A stretch of 64,000 bases of DNA from Paenibacillus tianjinensis (lineage in GTDB: Bacteria > Bacillota > Bacilli > Paenibacillales > Paenibacillaceae). Location: contig NZ_CP070969.1 in assembly GCF_017086365.1 (NCBI RefSeq), positions 5,353,501 to 5,417,500 of the forward strand, read 5' to 3'. The notes under the pieces were generated by a model that did not search any database, was not told the origin of the DNA, and was given only the letters and a program-made list of their open reading frames with translations. Shown one piece after another: positions 26,526-36,384 of the stretch. The position numbers and the translations under genes are program-made. Positions within the stretch are counted from its first letter, which is position 1, and every line of letters begins with the position of its first letter.

Positions 26526-27359
26526 TTATTCAAAAGCAGGCAGTGCAATCTCCGCGTAGTTCTCTTCCAGGAATTTCTTCACTTCCGGGCCGCTGATGCG
26601 CTTCGCCAGCTTCTGGATGGCATCGGAATCCTGATTGTCTTCACGGGCGACCAGGGTGATGGTGAACTCAGAATCTTCGCCTTCTGTAATCAGCGCATCC
26701 TTCTTCGGTGTCAGGCCGAGCGGGCTGGCATAAGCAGGAGTCATCGCCACCAGATCGCCGTCATCCATCATCCGGGCCAGCATCAGCAGATCGACTTCCT
26801 CGAACTTGAAGTTCTTAGGGTTTTCTGTGATATCGGCCTGTGTCGCTTTGATGCCTACGCCATCCTTCAGTTTGATCAGACCGGCATTTGCGAACATTTG
26901 CAGCGAACGTCCGATGTTCGACGGGTCATTGGCCATGACCAGCTTCGCGCCTTCCGGCAGCTCTTCGATCGTCTTGTACTTTTTGGAATAACCGCCGTAG
27001 ATGGCGTCATATACCGGCTGAACCCCTACCAGCTTGGAGCCTTTGCTTGCATTGAACTGCTCCATATAGGGAAGGTGCTGAAAGAAGTTCGCATCGACTT
27101 CCTTATTCGCCAGCGCTTCATTCGGCTGCACATTGTCGGACAGTACTACAATCCCCATATCGACTCCGTCTTCCAGAAGCAGCGGCTTTACAATATCCAG
27201 AATCTCGGTCATCGGAGGGATCAAAGTCGCTACTTTGATCTTTACAGGTTCTGTTGATGTGGCTGCCGGCGCCTCGGCATTCTCCTTATTGCTGTTGTTT
27301 CCACAACCAGCGACAATCAGTACGAGCACCATAAGCATAGCTATCATTGACTTTTTCAT
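26526..27359 (-). CDS. metQ: Methionine-binding lipoprotein MetQ (NlpA family)
   Basis: The 277-residue lipoprotein has a signal peptide (MIAMLMVLVLIVAGCGN, lipobox V-A-G-C) and an NlpA fold: VKIKVATLIPPMTEILDIVKPLL, NEALANKEVDANFFQHLPYMEQF, and VVALTPAYAS-like (LVAMTPAYASPLGL). ATG 27359 begins the signal peptide; the frame is open to 27413. It lies 72 bp downstream of metI. Binding D/L-methionine is the family role; some members bind other amino acids. Confidence 0.9.
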   Translation of the reverse strand: MKKSMIAMLMVLVLIVAGCGNNSNKENAEAPAATSTEPVKIKVATLIPPMTEILDIVKPLLLEDGVDMGIVVLSDNVQPNEALANKEVDANFFQHLPYMEQFNASKGSKLVGVQPVYDAIYGGYSKKYKTIEELPEGAKLVMANDPSNIGRSLQMFANAGLIKLKDGVGIKATQADITENPKNFKFEEVDLLMLARMMDDGDLVAMTPAYASPLGLTPKKDALITEGEDSEFTITLVAREDNQDSDAIQKLAKRISGPEVKKFLEENYAEIALPAFE

Positions 27360-27431
27360 AATTTGAAGATAACCCCCCGTGTAATGTATATATTCCTCTG
27401 TTATTGCGGTCATACAAAGCTTAAGGTTCTG

Positions 27432-28094
27432 TCAGCGTTTATCCAGCAGTCTGGCTGCTGTGCTTCCGGTGAACTGGATCATCTGAACCAGCACGATCAT
27501 TACAACGATGGCATAGGCCATCACTTCCGTCTCAAACCGCTGGTACCCGTAACGGATAGCGAAATCGCCAACCCCGCCCCCGCCGACAACCCCCATAACT
27601 GTAGAAAAAGAAATGAAGCTGATCGTTGAAGCCGTGAGTCCAAGCACCAGCCCTGAACGGGCTTCTTTATACAGAAACTTGAAAATCAGCTCAAACCTCG
27701 ATGCCCCCATGGAGAGGGCCGCCTCAATCGTGCCTTTGGGCACCTCAAGCAGGGACTGTTCCACAAGCCGCGAGTAGTAAGCTATGGCGACTACAGACAG
27801 CGGAACAGTAGCCGCTACCGTACCGATTGCAGTCCCTACAAGGAAGCGGGTCACAGGAATCAGCGCCACGACAAGCAGCAGGAAAGGGAACGAACGGATG
27901 ATATTGACGATGCTGTTCAGCGTCAGCGACAGGCTCCGGTTCTCATACAGCTGGCCCTTGCGGCAAAAATACAAGAGCGTTCCCAGCGGCAGCCCCAGCA
28001 GCACCGCCGCACCCACAGAAATGCCGACCATCACGAAGGTTTCCCCGATGGACTGCCACATCTGCTCCTGGTATTTCAGCATACTATCCCACAT
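27432..28094 (-). CDS. metI: Methionine ABC permease MetI
   Basis: The 220-residue permease has five helices and the MetI signatures PLGTLLYFCRKGQL, NIIRSFPFLLLVVALIPVTRFLVGTAIGT and IEAALSMGASRFELIFKFLYKEA (EAA loop). ATG 28094 (MWDSMLKYQEQ) has AGGTGA at good spacing; the longer frame to 28166 is not used. It overlaps the end of metN by 11 bp. Confidence 0.92.
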   Translation of the reverse strand: MWDSMLKYQEQMWQSIGETFVMVGISVGAAVLLGLPLGTLLYFCRKGQLYENRSLSLTLNSIVNIIRSFPFLLLVVALIPVTRFLVGTAIGTVAATVPLSVVAIAYYSRLVEQSLLEVPKGTIEAALSMGASRFELIFKFLYKEARSGLVLGLTASTISFISFSTVMGVVGGGGVGDFAIRYGYQRFETEVMAYAIVVMIVLVQMIQFTGSTAARLLDKR

Positions 28095-28848
28095 GGTCTT
28101 CACCTGCCTTGCCGGTAATCTGCTGGCGGTATGAACCGGAGTGACCTGCCGGAGGAAGAAATTCATGCTCCCCCCGTGAGAAGGAATCTACAATTCCCCC
28201 GTCCTTCATCACGGATACCTCAGTGCAAATGCTGCGGACCACATCCAGCTCATGAGTTACGATGACAATGGTTACACCAAGCGCAGCATTGATATTCTTC
28301 AGCACGCCAAGAATATCGGCTGTAGTTCCCGGATCGAGCGCGGAGGTCGGCTCATCGCACAGCAGCAGCTGCGGGCTGTTCGCCAGGGCGCGGGCAATTG
28401 CTACCCGCTGCCGCTGCCCGCCGCTGAGCTGGGCGGGATACTGCTGTGCTTTATCGGCCAGCCCGACGAATTCCAGAACCTCGGCTGTCCGCTTCAGCCG
28501 CTCTCCCCGCTTTACCCCGGCCAGCTCCAGCGGAATCGCAACATTGCGGCTGACGGTGGCATTGCCGACAAGATTGAAATGCTGAAAGATCATGCCGATC
28601 TTCTGCCGCTCCCGGCGCAGTTGTCTCTCCGGCAATGCTGTCAGCTCCTTGCCGCCTACTGTTACAGTGCCCATATCGGGGCGTTCCAGCAGATTAATCA
28701 GGCGCAGCAGCGTGGACTTACCAGCCCCGCTTGGGCCGATGATGCCGTGAATTGAAGCGGCTTTAACCTCAAGCGAAACCTGGCGGACCGCCGGATAGCT
28801 GCCATTTTTCAGTTCGAAGCTCTTGCTTACTCCACTCAGCGTTAGAAT
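28084..28848 (-). CDS. metN: Methionine ABC ATPase MetN with an apparent AUU start
   Basis: The first in-frame ATG (28674) would remove the Walker A motif. Reading further upstream in frame gives SGVSKSF, HGIIGPSGAGKSTLLRLINLLERPD and then the rest: Q-loop MIFQHFNLV, signature [15 protein letters not shown], Walker B LLLCDEPTSALD. The only position matching family length is ATT 28848, giving (M)LTLSGVSKSF with GGGGGAGG 6 nt upstream. No ATG, GTG or TTG exists there. The 254-residue product lacks much of the C-terminal ACT-like NIL domain of long MetN proteins (about 340 residues). AUU starts are rare but real (infC). Confidence 0.85.
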   Translation of the reverse strand: MLTLSGVSKSFELKNGSYPAVRQVSLEVKAASIHGIIGPSGAGKSTLLRLINLLERPDMGTVTVGGKELTALPERQLRRERQKIGMIFQHFNLVGNATVSRNVAIPLELAGVKRGERLKRTAEVLEFVGLADKAQQYPAQLSGGQRQRVAIARALANSPQLLLCDEPTSALDPGTTADILGVLKNINAALGVTIVIVTHELDVVRSICTEVSVMKDGGIVDSFSRGEHEFLPPAGHSGSYRQQITGKAGEDHVG

Positions 28849-29072
28849 AGTAATCCTCCCCCTCTCCGGACTGACTTGATTAGAGCCTGTTGACCCCGCG
28901 GAGTGTATTACAATTATTTAAAATCTGTTTCATCAAAAATCTCTTTAAATAATAAGGTATTTACTACGCTGTGTCATCATTTTTTTGAAAATGATATATC
29001 AGCGGCATGATAGAATTCGCCTATCTCTAAGCATGCGCGTCTGCTGTAATAATTATCCTGCGTTTCTGCAAA
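28849..29072. other. Upstream region of metN
   Basis: This AT-rich gap must hold the metNIQ promoter on the minus strand. It was scanned for an S-box (SAM-I) leader and for a T-box; neither signature was found. No coding sequence is seen. Confidence 0.4.
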
Positions 29073-29110
29073 GAAGCCCCGGCAGCCATTGTACAGGCTG
29101 CCGGGGCTTC
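29073..29110 (-). terminator. Strong terminator after the LplC-like permease gene
   Basis: Perfect 15-bp stem GAAGCCCCGGCAGCC / GGCTGCCGGGGCTTC with an 8-nt loop, 72 bp downstream of the permease stop on the minus strand. The minus-strand tail is TTTGCAG, so the U-tract is short. Confidence 0.75.
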
Positions 29111-29181
29111 TATAATTCTTAATCTAATAATAAAGACATATTCAAGCAGACAACCTTTTCGCAGCCGTAATGAAGGTTATG

Positions 29182-30141
29182 CTATTCCTTAACACTGCCC
29201 ACATTCAGGCCCACCACGAAATATTTCTGCATGAACGGATACACGAGCAGGATCGGAACCGAAGCTACCACGGTAATCGCTGCCCGGATCGACAGCGGGG
29301 TTACCAGCGCTCGGGCTGAATTCTGGTCCATCCCTACCCCGGCGGCAACGTTCGGATTGCTGTTGGAGTTCATCGTCGAGGACAGCAGCTTCATCAGCTC
29401 ATACTGCAGCGTACTCAGGCTTTGTCTGGATGAGGTATAGATAAAGGCGTCGAACCAGGAATTCCATGCGCCTACAGCTACAAACAGGGCAATTGTTGCG
29501 AGTACCGGTTTGCATAACGGGAACACAACCTTCATAAAAATTCTGAAGTCGCCGGCGCCGTCGATTTTCGCTGATTCCAGCAAACTCTCCGGTATCGTGC
29601 CGATATAGGTGCGGATAACAATCATATTGAATGCGCTGATCATGGACGGAAAAATGTATACCCAGAAGCTGTTAATCAGGTTAAGATCTTTGATCAGGAA
29701 GTAACCGGGAATCAAACCGGCGCTAAAATACATTGTCAGGACAAAAATGACAGTGATCGGCTGGCGGAATACATATTCCCTCCGGCTTAAGGTATACGCG
29801 AGCATCGTGGTCAGAAAAATATTAAGGATCGTAGACAGCACGGTCCGGGCCACGGAAATCAGGAAAGCGTCGTAAATGGTGCCGGAGGCAAAAATCGCCT
29901 TGTAATTTTGCAGGGTCCAGGCTCTCGGCCATAAGTAGATGCCGCCGCGGATCGTATCATTCCCCGCGTTAAACGAAACGGCAATCGTATTGAGGAACGG
30001 ATATAAGGTCACAAGCACCAGGCAGATCATAAAAACCGTGTTGAAGGAGCCAAACAGAACCGGTTCCAGTTTGCCCGTGCCCAAGCTTTTTTTCATCGTA
30101 AAACCCGCTGTCTGCCGAGGGCTGATTTGTCGGTTATCCAT
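29182..30141 (-). CDS. LplC/YtcP-type ABC permease
   Basis: The 319-residue CUT1-type permease has six helices with the EAA loop ESAKIDGAGDFRIFMKVVFPLCKPVLATIALF and the family ending MQKYFVVGLNVGSVKE. It forms a channel with the LplB-type permease immediately upstream (2-bp gap). The binding lipoprotein gene is first in the operon. No ATPase is encoded nearby, as usual for this group. Confidence 0.92.
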   Translation of the reverse strand: MDNRQISPRQTAGFTMKKSLGTGKLEPVLFGSFNTVFMICLVLVTLYPFLNTIAVSFNAGNDTIRGGIYLWPRAWTLQNYKAIFASGTIYDAFLISVARTVLSTILNIFLTTMLAYTLSRREYVFRQPITVIFVLTMYFSAGLIPGYFLIKDLNLINSFWVYIFPSMISAFNMIVIRTYIGTIPESLLESAKIDGAGDFRIFMKVVFPLCKPVLATIALFVAVGAWNSWFDAFIYTSSRQSLSTLQYELMKLLSSTMNSNSNPNVAAGVGMDQNSARALVTPLSIRAAITVVASVPILLVYPFMQKYFVVGLNVGSVKE

Positions 30142-30143
30142 AA

Positions 30144-31115
30144 TTATAACAACCTCTCTTCCCCAAGCCGCTTGGAAATTCCGTTAGCCATAAGCAGCAA
30201 TGTTACGCTGACCACGGTTTTAAAAATCCCGCCGGCAGTCGCTAGAGAATAGTTACCTTGTGCAAGCCCGTATTTCAATACAAAAATATCAATCGTTTCT
30301 GCCCAGTCTATAACCAGCCCGTTGCCGAGCAGGTACTGTACTTCAAAGCCCGCCTCCAGCACATGTCCGATGGACATAATCATCAGAATGACGATTGTAG
30401 CTTTAATCCCTGGGAGGGTTACGAATCTCATTTTTTTGTAGCGGCTCGCACCGTCGATTTCTGCGGCTTCATAAAGTGCAGGGTCTATAGAGGCAATAGC
30501 TGCCAGATAAATAATCGTATTCCAGCCGACTTCCTTCCACACATGTGATGCCCCGACAATTCCCCAGAAGTATTTGCCTTCACTGAGCCAGAGAATCGGC
30601 TCCTTAACCAGATGCAGCTTCATTAGGACGATATTGACAATCCCGTCATTGATCGACAGCGAAGTGGCCACAATGCCGGTAACGATAATCCACGATAAGA
30701 AATGCGGCAGATAGGAAATCGTCTGCACCGTTCTTTTCCAGAACATGTTCTTGATTTCATTGAGCAGCAATGCAAGCACGATAGCAGTGACAAAACCGAG
30801 AATCAGGTTGATCAGACCCATCGCTACAGTATTACGCATTACCCTGATGAAGTTATCATCGGTAAACAGGAATTTGAATTGCTTAAATCCTACCCATTCC
30901 TGTTCGCTGAATGACTTGGCCGGCTTATAATTCTGGAAAGCCATGGTCCAGCCCCAGACAGGCACGTAGGCAAAAAGAATAATATACAGCATTAACGGTA
31001 CAGACATCCAAATCAGCTGATTCTGGCGTTTCAACAGGGACCAGGTGATCGGCTGCTTCTTCCTTTTTTTCTTGGGATGCCGGACGACGGTTTCTATTTC
31101 TAGGGTCTCATCCAT
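30144..31115 (-). CDS. LplB-type ABC permease
   Basis: The 323-residue protein has six helices (first: MSVPLMLYIILFAYVPVWGW), the EAA loop YEAAEIDGASRYKKMRFVTLPGIKATIVILM and a basic N-terminus (PKKKRKKQPITW). It is the second channel subunit of the importer at 29.2-32.9 kb, likely for an oligosaccharide. Confidence 0.92.
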   Translation of the reverse strand: MDETLEIETVVRHPKKKRKKQPITWSLLKRQNQLIWMSVPLMLYIILFAYVPVWGWTMAFQNYKPAKSFSEQEWVGFKQFKFLFTDDNFIRVMRNTVAMGLINLILGFVTAIVLALLLNEIKNMFWKRTVQTISYLPHFLSWIIVTGIVATSLSINDGIVNIVLMKLHLVKEPILWLSEGKYFWGIVGASHVWKEVGWNTIIYLAAIASIDPALYEAAEIDGASRYKKMRFVTLPGIKATIVILMIMSIGHVLEAGFEVQYLLGNGLVIDWAETIDIFVLKYGLAQGNYSLATAGGIFKTVVSVTLLLMANGISKRLGEERLL

Positions 31116-31207
31116 ACTAGTTATCTCCCCACTCCATCATTTTAATTTAGGAAGGTGGAAGGCCGGAACCGGCCCCCCACCTTCAGATTCCGGATGCTGA
31201 TGCTCCG

Positions 31208-32905
31208 TTATTTGCTCCAGTTATCAATTCTCCACTTGATCTGTTCATTAATTTTGTCTTCGTAAGCCTTCACGTTGGCCTTTTTGATCTGTCCGACATA
31301 ATCGGTCCATACGGAGTCGAAATCAGCCGGATCGGCCAGGATGGCTTTAGGCAGGAACTTGGTCTGCAGTTCATTCAGTTTCGTACTTGCAATTTTGGCA
31401 TCCGATCCTTCTATCAGGTCAATGGACCATGCAGGATAATAGACCGGGTTGGCAGGCGGTTCGCTGAAGAAATCCACATAAGAGTTAAAGCCATAGGCAT
31501 CAAGAACTTCCTTGTCGAAAGGCTTCAGACCTGCTTTGTACTCTTCAGGCTGTGCAGCTGCATCTGTTGAGTTGCCGTCGCTGAAGCTTCCCTCAGTTTT
31601 TGGCAGGTAGTCAAACATCGCTTTGGCCTTGTTGGCCAGCTGCCAGGTGGCATCGGCTGCATTGTCGCGCTGTTCCTGGGTTCTCATAAATCTGCCGTTC
31701 TCAACGATATAATCTTCGCCTTCAATACCCCAGGAGAAGGTTTTTTGCCAGTCTTCCTGAATCAGGGTATCAAGGAGCTTGATAATCTTCACCGGATCTT
31801 TAGCGTTGATACTGATTCCGAAGCCGTTGTTAAGGTTCAGAACTGCGAGGTCGCGGTAGTAGTCTTTAGTCGACTCGTCATATACCAGCGGAAGACCTAC
31901 ATACGTGCGTTCAATTTTGCCTTGGGTAGTCAGGGAGTCCTCGGCGGCATTGAAGTTCCAGTGCTGGTCGAACATCCCAAGAACCGTACCGCTGGACAGC
32001 TTCGCCATATACTGGTCATAGTTCTGTACAAAGGTCTCTTTATCGATCAGACCTTTTTGGTTCACTTCATTCAGCTTTTGATAGTATTGTTTAGCATAAT
32101 CTTTGTCTGCAAAAATTTCGGCCACGCCGTTATTTACAACAACACCGCCATCATTCGGATGGCCGATCAGATGCTGCGGCGCATTGAACAGACCCCAGTT
32201 TTTCCAGTCATAGTTTAGAATTTCGAATCCGATCGTCGGGCTTCCGTCGATTTGCGGATATTTCGCTTTATATTTCTCAATCAGATCAAAATATTCATCC
32301 AGCGTCTTCACCTTTGGATATCCGAATTCCTTAAGGACGGCTTTTTGAATCCAGAAGGCTGGTCCTGAATACCATGAACTGTTAACCTTACCGTTGTATA
32401 CGCCGTAATTCGGCAGGATATAAATATGCCCGTCATTCGGGTCCTTCATCATGTTCCAGTAATCCGCATAATGCGCTTTCAAATTTGGAGCGTATTGCTC
32501 AATCAGGTCTTCAAGCGGAATATAAGCCCCCGCAGCTGTAAGCTTTGTATTACCGGTCATCAAATCCGGGTAATCCTGGCCCGCAATCATAACCCCAAGC
32601 TTCTGGTTTATGTCGCCTGCCAAGAATTCCATATCGAAGCTGGCACCTGTTTCTTCCTTGATTTTCTTGTAAATTTTGTTGTCCGGTGTCGGCTGCTGTC
32701 CGGCTGCGCCGATGAAGACGCTTACCTTGAACGGTTCAACCTTATCACTTGTGTTGGCTGCTCCCGCAGTTTGTGCCGCACTGGTTTCTTTCGCTGTAGC
32801 ATTATTATTGCTGTTTTTGTTCCCGCCGCAGCCGGCGAGTGTAAAGCTCAGGGTTAATAGCATAATCAGGGAAAACTTAAACGTTTTTTTCGACTTGCCC
32901 CCCAT
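31208..32905 (-). CDS. LplA-type substrate-binding lipoprotein
   Basis: The 565-residue binding protein has a lipoprotein signal (SLIMLLTLSFTLAGCGGN) and a long Asn/Ala/Thr linker, followed by the large family 1 fold typical of Paenibacillus complex-sugar binding proteins (EFLAGDINQKLGVMIAGQDYPDLM, WTDYVGQIKKANVKAYEDKINEQIKW at the end). ATG 32905 has GGAGGTG upstream. The two-component genes directly upstream probably control it. Confidence 0.92.
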   Translation of the reverse strand: MGGKSKKTFKFSLIMLLTLSFTLAGCGGNKNSNNNATAKETSAAQTAGAANTSDKVEPFKVSVFIGAAGQQPTPDNKIYKKIKEETGASFDMEFLAGDINQKLGVMIAGQDYPDLMTGNTKLTAAGAYIPLEDLIEQYAPNLKAHYADYWNMMKDPNDGHIYILPNYGVYNGKVNSSWYSGPAFWIQKAVLKEFGYPKVKTLDEYFDLIEKYKAKYPQIDGSPTIGFEILNYDWKNWGLFNAPQHLIGHPNDGGVVVNNGVAEIFADKDYAKQYYQKLNEVNQKGLIDKETFVQNYDQYMAKLSSGTVLGMFDQHWNFNAAEDSLTTQGKIERTYVGLPLVYDESTKDYYRDLAVLNLNNGFGISINAKDPVKIIKLLDTLIQEDWQKTFSWGIEGEDYIVENGRFMRTQEQRDNAADATWQLANKAKAMFDYLPKTEGSFSDGNSTDAAAQPEEYKAGLKPFDKEVLDAYGFNSYVDFFSEPPANPVYYPAWSIDLIEGSDAKIASTKLNELQTKFLPKAILADPADFDSVWTDYVGQIKKANVKAYEDKINEQIKWRIDNWSK

Positions 32906-33017
32906 AAAGCACCTCCATATTATTGATCACGCTTTTTGTAAGCACTTACATTTATGAATTATAGAGGTGATTTCTTTTGTAAAATACAACAGAATTAAAG
33001 GTATAACCCCAAATTTT

Positions 33018-34547
33018 TTAGGTCTTTGTATTGCGGTATTCGTTCGGAGACATCTTCATTTTTTTCTCAAACTGCTTCAAAAACTGGCCGTAATTGGCAT
33101 ACCCCACATGCTCGGCAACCTCCGACAGCTTGAGTTTATGCTCATGGAGCAGTCTCTCGGCTTCCTCAATCCGCAGATTATGGAGCAGCTCATTGAAGCC
33201 CATACCGTTCTTCTTGATCAGGAGCTGGCCGAGATATACAGGGTGCAGATAAAAGATTTCGGCCAGCTTCTGGATCGTCAGACTTTCACGGTAATGCTCC
33301 TGAATGTATTGGTTGATATCCCGCACGATATCAGGCGACTTCCTGCTCCGCTCCTGTAGAAGGAGCTCGATTCCAGTCTCTCCTGAGGTCAGCAGATAGC
33401 CCATCAGTCCGGTCAACGTAAGCCTGTAATGGTAGATCTCCGGTAGCTGGAACTCGTCTGGCAGCTCCTGCCTCTTGCCGCTCTCTGTCACATTGGTCAT
33501 TTCCCTGATCCGGTATATGAGATGGATAACAAACTTCTTCACTGCCTCTGGAGCCACAAGCTTCTCCTGAAAGCTGTGAGCCGCCGAGTCCACTGCGCTG
33601 CGGAAGCCGGACAGATCCAGCGTGTTTATGAATCCGATTAGTTCATCTGCCATCCGGATATGATCGTATTGCCTGCTGAACGGTGTATCCTTGATTTCGT
33701 GGTACATCAGTAATCCGGCAGAGGAGGACCGGTAAAAAAAGTGCTGCAGTGCTTCCTTAGCCGTCCGGTAGCTCTCCATGATGCCAGTCAATGCAGGTAC
33801 ACTGGTTCCGGCTGCAATAAACACGGGCTGGCCGGGACACTCCTGCCCCAGCGAGGCTGCCATCCGGGTGATTGCATCATTTTCATGGCCAGCCGTAGAA
33901 CTTCCGGATACAATCGCGCAGCATCCTGCCTCCAGATCAACCAGATACATAGCGGCTGCTCCTACGATTAAGGCGGCTGCTTTGCCCCTTACCTCGGCAT
34001 ACTGCTGCGGTGCGGTCTGGACCAGGCAGACATTCCAGCAGCAAAGATCCGCGGGCAGTGCAGCGAGAAACAGCGGATCGGCCGGCTGCTCATATAACAG
34101 CCCTTTGATTGCCGCCGCTGTTTCCTCCGAGGCTGCCATCTGTTGAAACCTCCTGCCGCGCTCCTCCTGCTCCAGTTCCCGGTAGATCTCCCGCAGTTCC
34201 TCTGTTGCTTCTTCCGGAAACACCGGTTTCAGCAAATAATGATTAATACCGTATCTGATAGCCGTCTGGGCATATTCGAATTCGCTGTACCCGCTTAAGA
34301 TTACGAACCTGGTCTCCCTGCCCCCCGCCTGCTGCCAGGCGCCAATCATCTCCAGACCGTTCAATAGCGGCATGTTTACATCCGTGATGACCAGATCTGG
34401 GTCCAGCTCATGGATTAACCGTAAGCCCTCCTGGCCGTTACTGCAGGTCCCGCATATCTCGAAGCCAAGCTCCCGCCAGTCAATCCATAGCAGCAAACCT
34501 TCGAGAGCACTCGGCTCATCATCAATTAACAGCACTTTATAAGTCAT
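33018..34547 (-). CDS. YesN-like response regulator (receiver plus AraC HTH)
   Basis: The 509-residue regulator has a receiver (VLLIDDEPSALEGLLLWIDW, phospho-Asp in LVITDVNMPLLNGLE, Lys in NHYLLKPV), a linker of about 250 residues, and a C-terminal AraC HTH pair (IQKLAEIFYLHPVYLGQLLIKKNGMGFNELLHNLRIEEAERLL and LSEVAEHVGYANYGQFLKQFEKKMKMSPNEYR). It overlaps the kinase stop by 4 bp and lies just upstream of the LplA-type gene, its likely target. Confidence 0.92.
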   Translation of the reverse strand: MTYKVLLIDDEPSALEGLLLWIDWRELGFEICGTCSNGQEGLRLIHELDPDLVITDVNMPLLNGLEMIGAWQQAGGRETRFVILSGYSEFEYAQTAIRYGINHYLLKPVFPEEATEELREIYRELEQEERGRRFQQMAASEETAAAIKGLLYEQPADPLFLAALPADLCCWNVCLVQTAPQQYAEVRGKAAALIVGAAAMYLVDLEAGCCAIVSGSSTAGHENDAITRMAASLGQECPGQPVFIAAGTSVPALTGIMESYRTAKEALQHFFYRSSSAGLLMYHEIKDTPFSRQYDHIRMADELIGFINTLDLSGFRSAVDSAAHSFQEKLVAPEAVKKFVIHLIYRIREMTNVTESGKRQELPDEFQLPEIYHYRLTLTGLMGYLLTSGETGIELLLQERSRKSPDIVRDINQYIQEHYRESLTIQKLAEIFYLHPVYLGQLLIKKNGMGFNELLHNLRIEEAERLLHEHKLKLSEVAEHVGYANYGQFLKQFEKKMKMSPNEYRNTKT

Positions 34548-36364
34548 AGCACTCCCCCGCCTCCCATGGGATGAGTCTTCTCCAGCAGCTTCAGCGGGAT
34601 GCCGAACGAAACTGCAGTTCCCTCACCCGGTACGCTGATAATTTCAAAAGTCACCTGATCGGCATAATACAGCTCCAATCTGCGGTACACATTGCGCATC
34701 CCGATATTCAAGCCGGACGAATCCTCGGTGCGGATATTATGCAGCAAATCCTTGAGCTGCGCAGCTTCGATTCCTTTTCCGTTGTCCGAAACCGTAATTT
34801 GCAGGCGGTCCTCTAGGGCCGCTGCCCTTACCTTGATGATGCCCAGCCCTTCTATCGTCTGCAGGCCATGCTTACAGGAATTCTCCACGAGCGGCTGCAT
34901 GCTGAGCTTCGGAATTTTATACTCCAGTGCCTGCTCCTCGATCTCAAACTGATAGTCGAATTTATCACGGAACCTGAATTTCTCAATCTTCAGATACATC
35001 TCGATAAACTGCATTTCCTCCTGCAGTGACACCAGGTCCTCCTTCCACCGGAGCAGCCTGCGCAGCAGCTTGGAGAGGCTTTTGATAATATCCGTCACAT
35101 CGTCATATTTATTTTTGGTGCAGACCACAAGGATCGCGTTCAGCGTATTGAACAGGAAATGAGGATTCATCTGGCTTTGCAGAAAGTTCAGCTCTGCCCT
35201 GACCCGTTCCATCTCAAGGTTTTTACTCTGAATTTCCAGCTTATACACATCATTAATCAACGAATTGATCCGCGAGGTCATCCTGTTGAAATTATGAATC
35301 AGGCCGCCGATTTCATCGCGTCCCTCGTCAATCCGGATCAGCTCAAACTTCTCGTTGGTTACCTTCTGCATGTGTCTCGAGAGCCGCTTCACCCGGTAAT
35401 TGTAGGATCTCAGCATCACATAAATAAAAGCAGAGGTCAGCAGCGTGACCGTGGTCGCCAGCACAGCTGCATACAGCCGGATATCCAGAATTGCCTGCGT
35501 GATCCGTTCCCCCTGCGTAATTCCGATAATACGCCAGCCCCTGAGATAGTTGGCCGAACCTAGCGGCAGCACATGAAGCTCCTGCTGATTATTTTCCTGC
35601 TGCTTAAACAGAGGATACGGCTCATCTGTCACCAGCTGGTAACCGCTGTCTTCAGACATGACAATCTGATCCTGTTCATTGACCAGATAGAGGCTGAGGT
35701 AATCTTTTTCTCTGATAATGACGTTATAAACCTCGCTAAGATCCAGATCGATCTTCAGCAACTTTCCATATTTGGTAAAGGATCTGTAATTATCCATCCA
35801 TCCGATAACACTAAGTGTAGGGGTCGAAGACGAGGTATTGTCGTTCTCACTTGTCCTGTATGCGGTAACAACAACCCTGTTGCTGGAGGACTCCGCCTGT
35901 TGATACCATTCACTTGTCAATACCTTCTGGTCCATGATATGGTAGTTGCCCCCGGAAACAATGGAGCGGTTATTTGTAAACACGTTGATCCGCTCAATCT
36001 GGTTGTTTACCGGCATATAGCTGTTCAACCGGTCCCGCAGCTGTTCATCAAAAGCACCATAAAAATCAATAAGGTCCTTATAGTTCCGGTCCAGCATTTC
36101 ATACAGGTTCTTATCCGTAGACAATGTGTAGTTGACGGCAACCCCGCCTTCGATAAAATCATGAATATCCTTTCTCGCCCGCTCCAGGGAGATCTCCAGA
36201 TTCTGCTGCTCCCTTGATTTGATAAGATCAGTAATCCGTTCCAGAAACACGAGGTTGATAACCATAATAGGCAGAAGCACACCAACGATATAGATCAGGA
36301 TAAATTTAGAATTCAGCGGAATATCGTTGACAATATTGGTGAAACGGAATCTTTTTTTTTGCAT
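34544..36364 (-). CDS. YesM-like sensor histidine kinase
   Basis: This 606-residue kinase has an N-terminal helix (FILIYIVGVLLPIMVINLVFL), a dCache-like outer domain of about 250 residues, a second helix (AAVLATTVTLLTSAFIYVML) and HAMP. It then has the LytS/YesM His-kinase domain with RAELNFLQSQMNPHFLFNTLNAI (phospho-His in NPHFLFN) and an HATPase (LSMQPLVENSCKHGL, DNGKGI). It senses an extracellular ligand and works with one or both YesN-like regulators beside it. Confidence 0.92.
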   Translation of the reverse strand: MQKKRFRFTNIVNDIPLNSKFILIYIVGVLLPIMVINLVFLERITDLIKSREQQNLEISLERARKDIHDFIEGGVAVNYTLSTDKNLYEMLDRNYKDLIDFYGAFDEQLRDRLNSYMPVNNQIERINVFTNNRSIVSGGNYHIMDQKVLTSEWYQQAESSSNRVVVTAYRTSENDNTSSSTPTLSVIGWMDNYRSFTKYGKLLKIDLDLSEVYNVIIREKDYLSLYLVNEQDQIVMSEDSGYQLVTDEPYPLFKQQENNQQELHVLPLGSANYLRGWRIIGITQGERITQAILDIRLYAAVLATTVTLLTSAFIYVMLRSYNYRVKRLSRHMQKVTNEKFELIRIDEGRDEIGGLIHNFNRMTSRINSLINDVYKLEIQSKNLEMERVRAELNFLQSQMNPHFLFNTLNAILVVCTKNKYDDVTDIIKSLSKLLRRLLRWKEDLVSLQEEMQFIEMYLKIEKFRFRDKFDYQFEIEEQALEYKIPKLSMQPLVENSCKHGLQTIEGLGIIKVRAAALEDRLQITVSDNGKGIEAAQLKDLLHNIRTEDSSGLNIGMRNVYRRLELYYADQVTFEIISVPGEGTAVSFGIPLKLLEKTHPMGGGGVL

Positions 36365-36384
36365 GGCCTGTGCACCTGTCCTTC

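Noticed and set aside
28849..29072. SAM-I (S-box) or T-box leader for metNIQ
   Set aside because: Neither the S-box core nor the T-box GGGTGG-type motif could be found on the minus strand upstream of metN.
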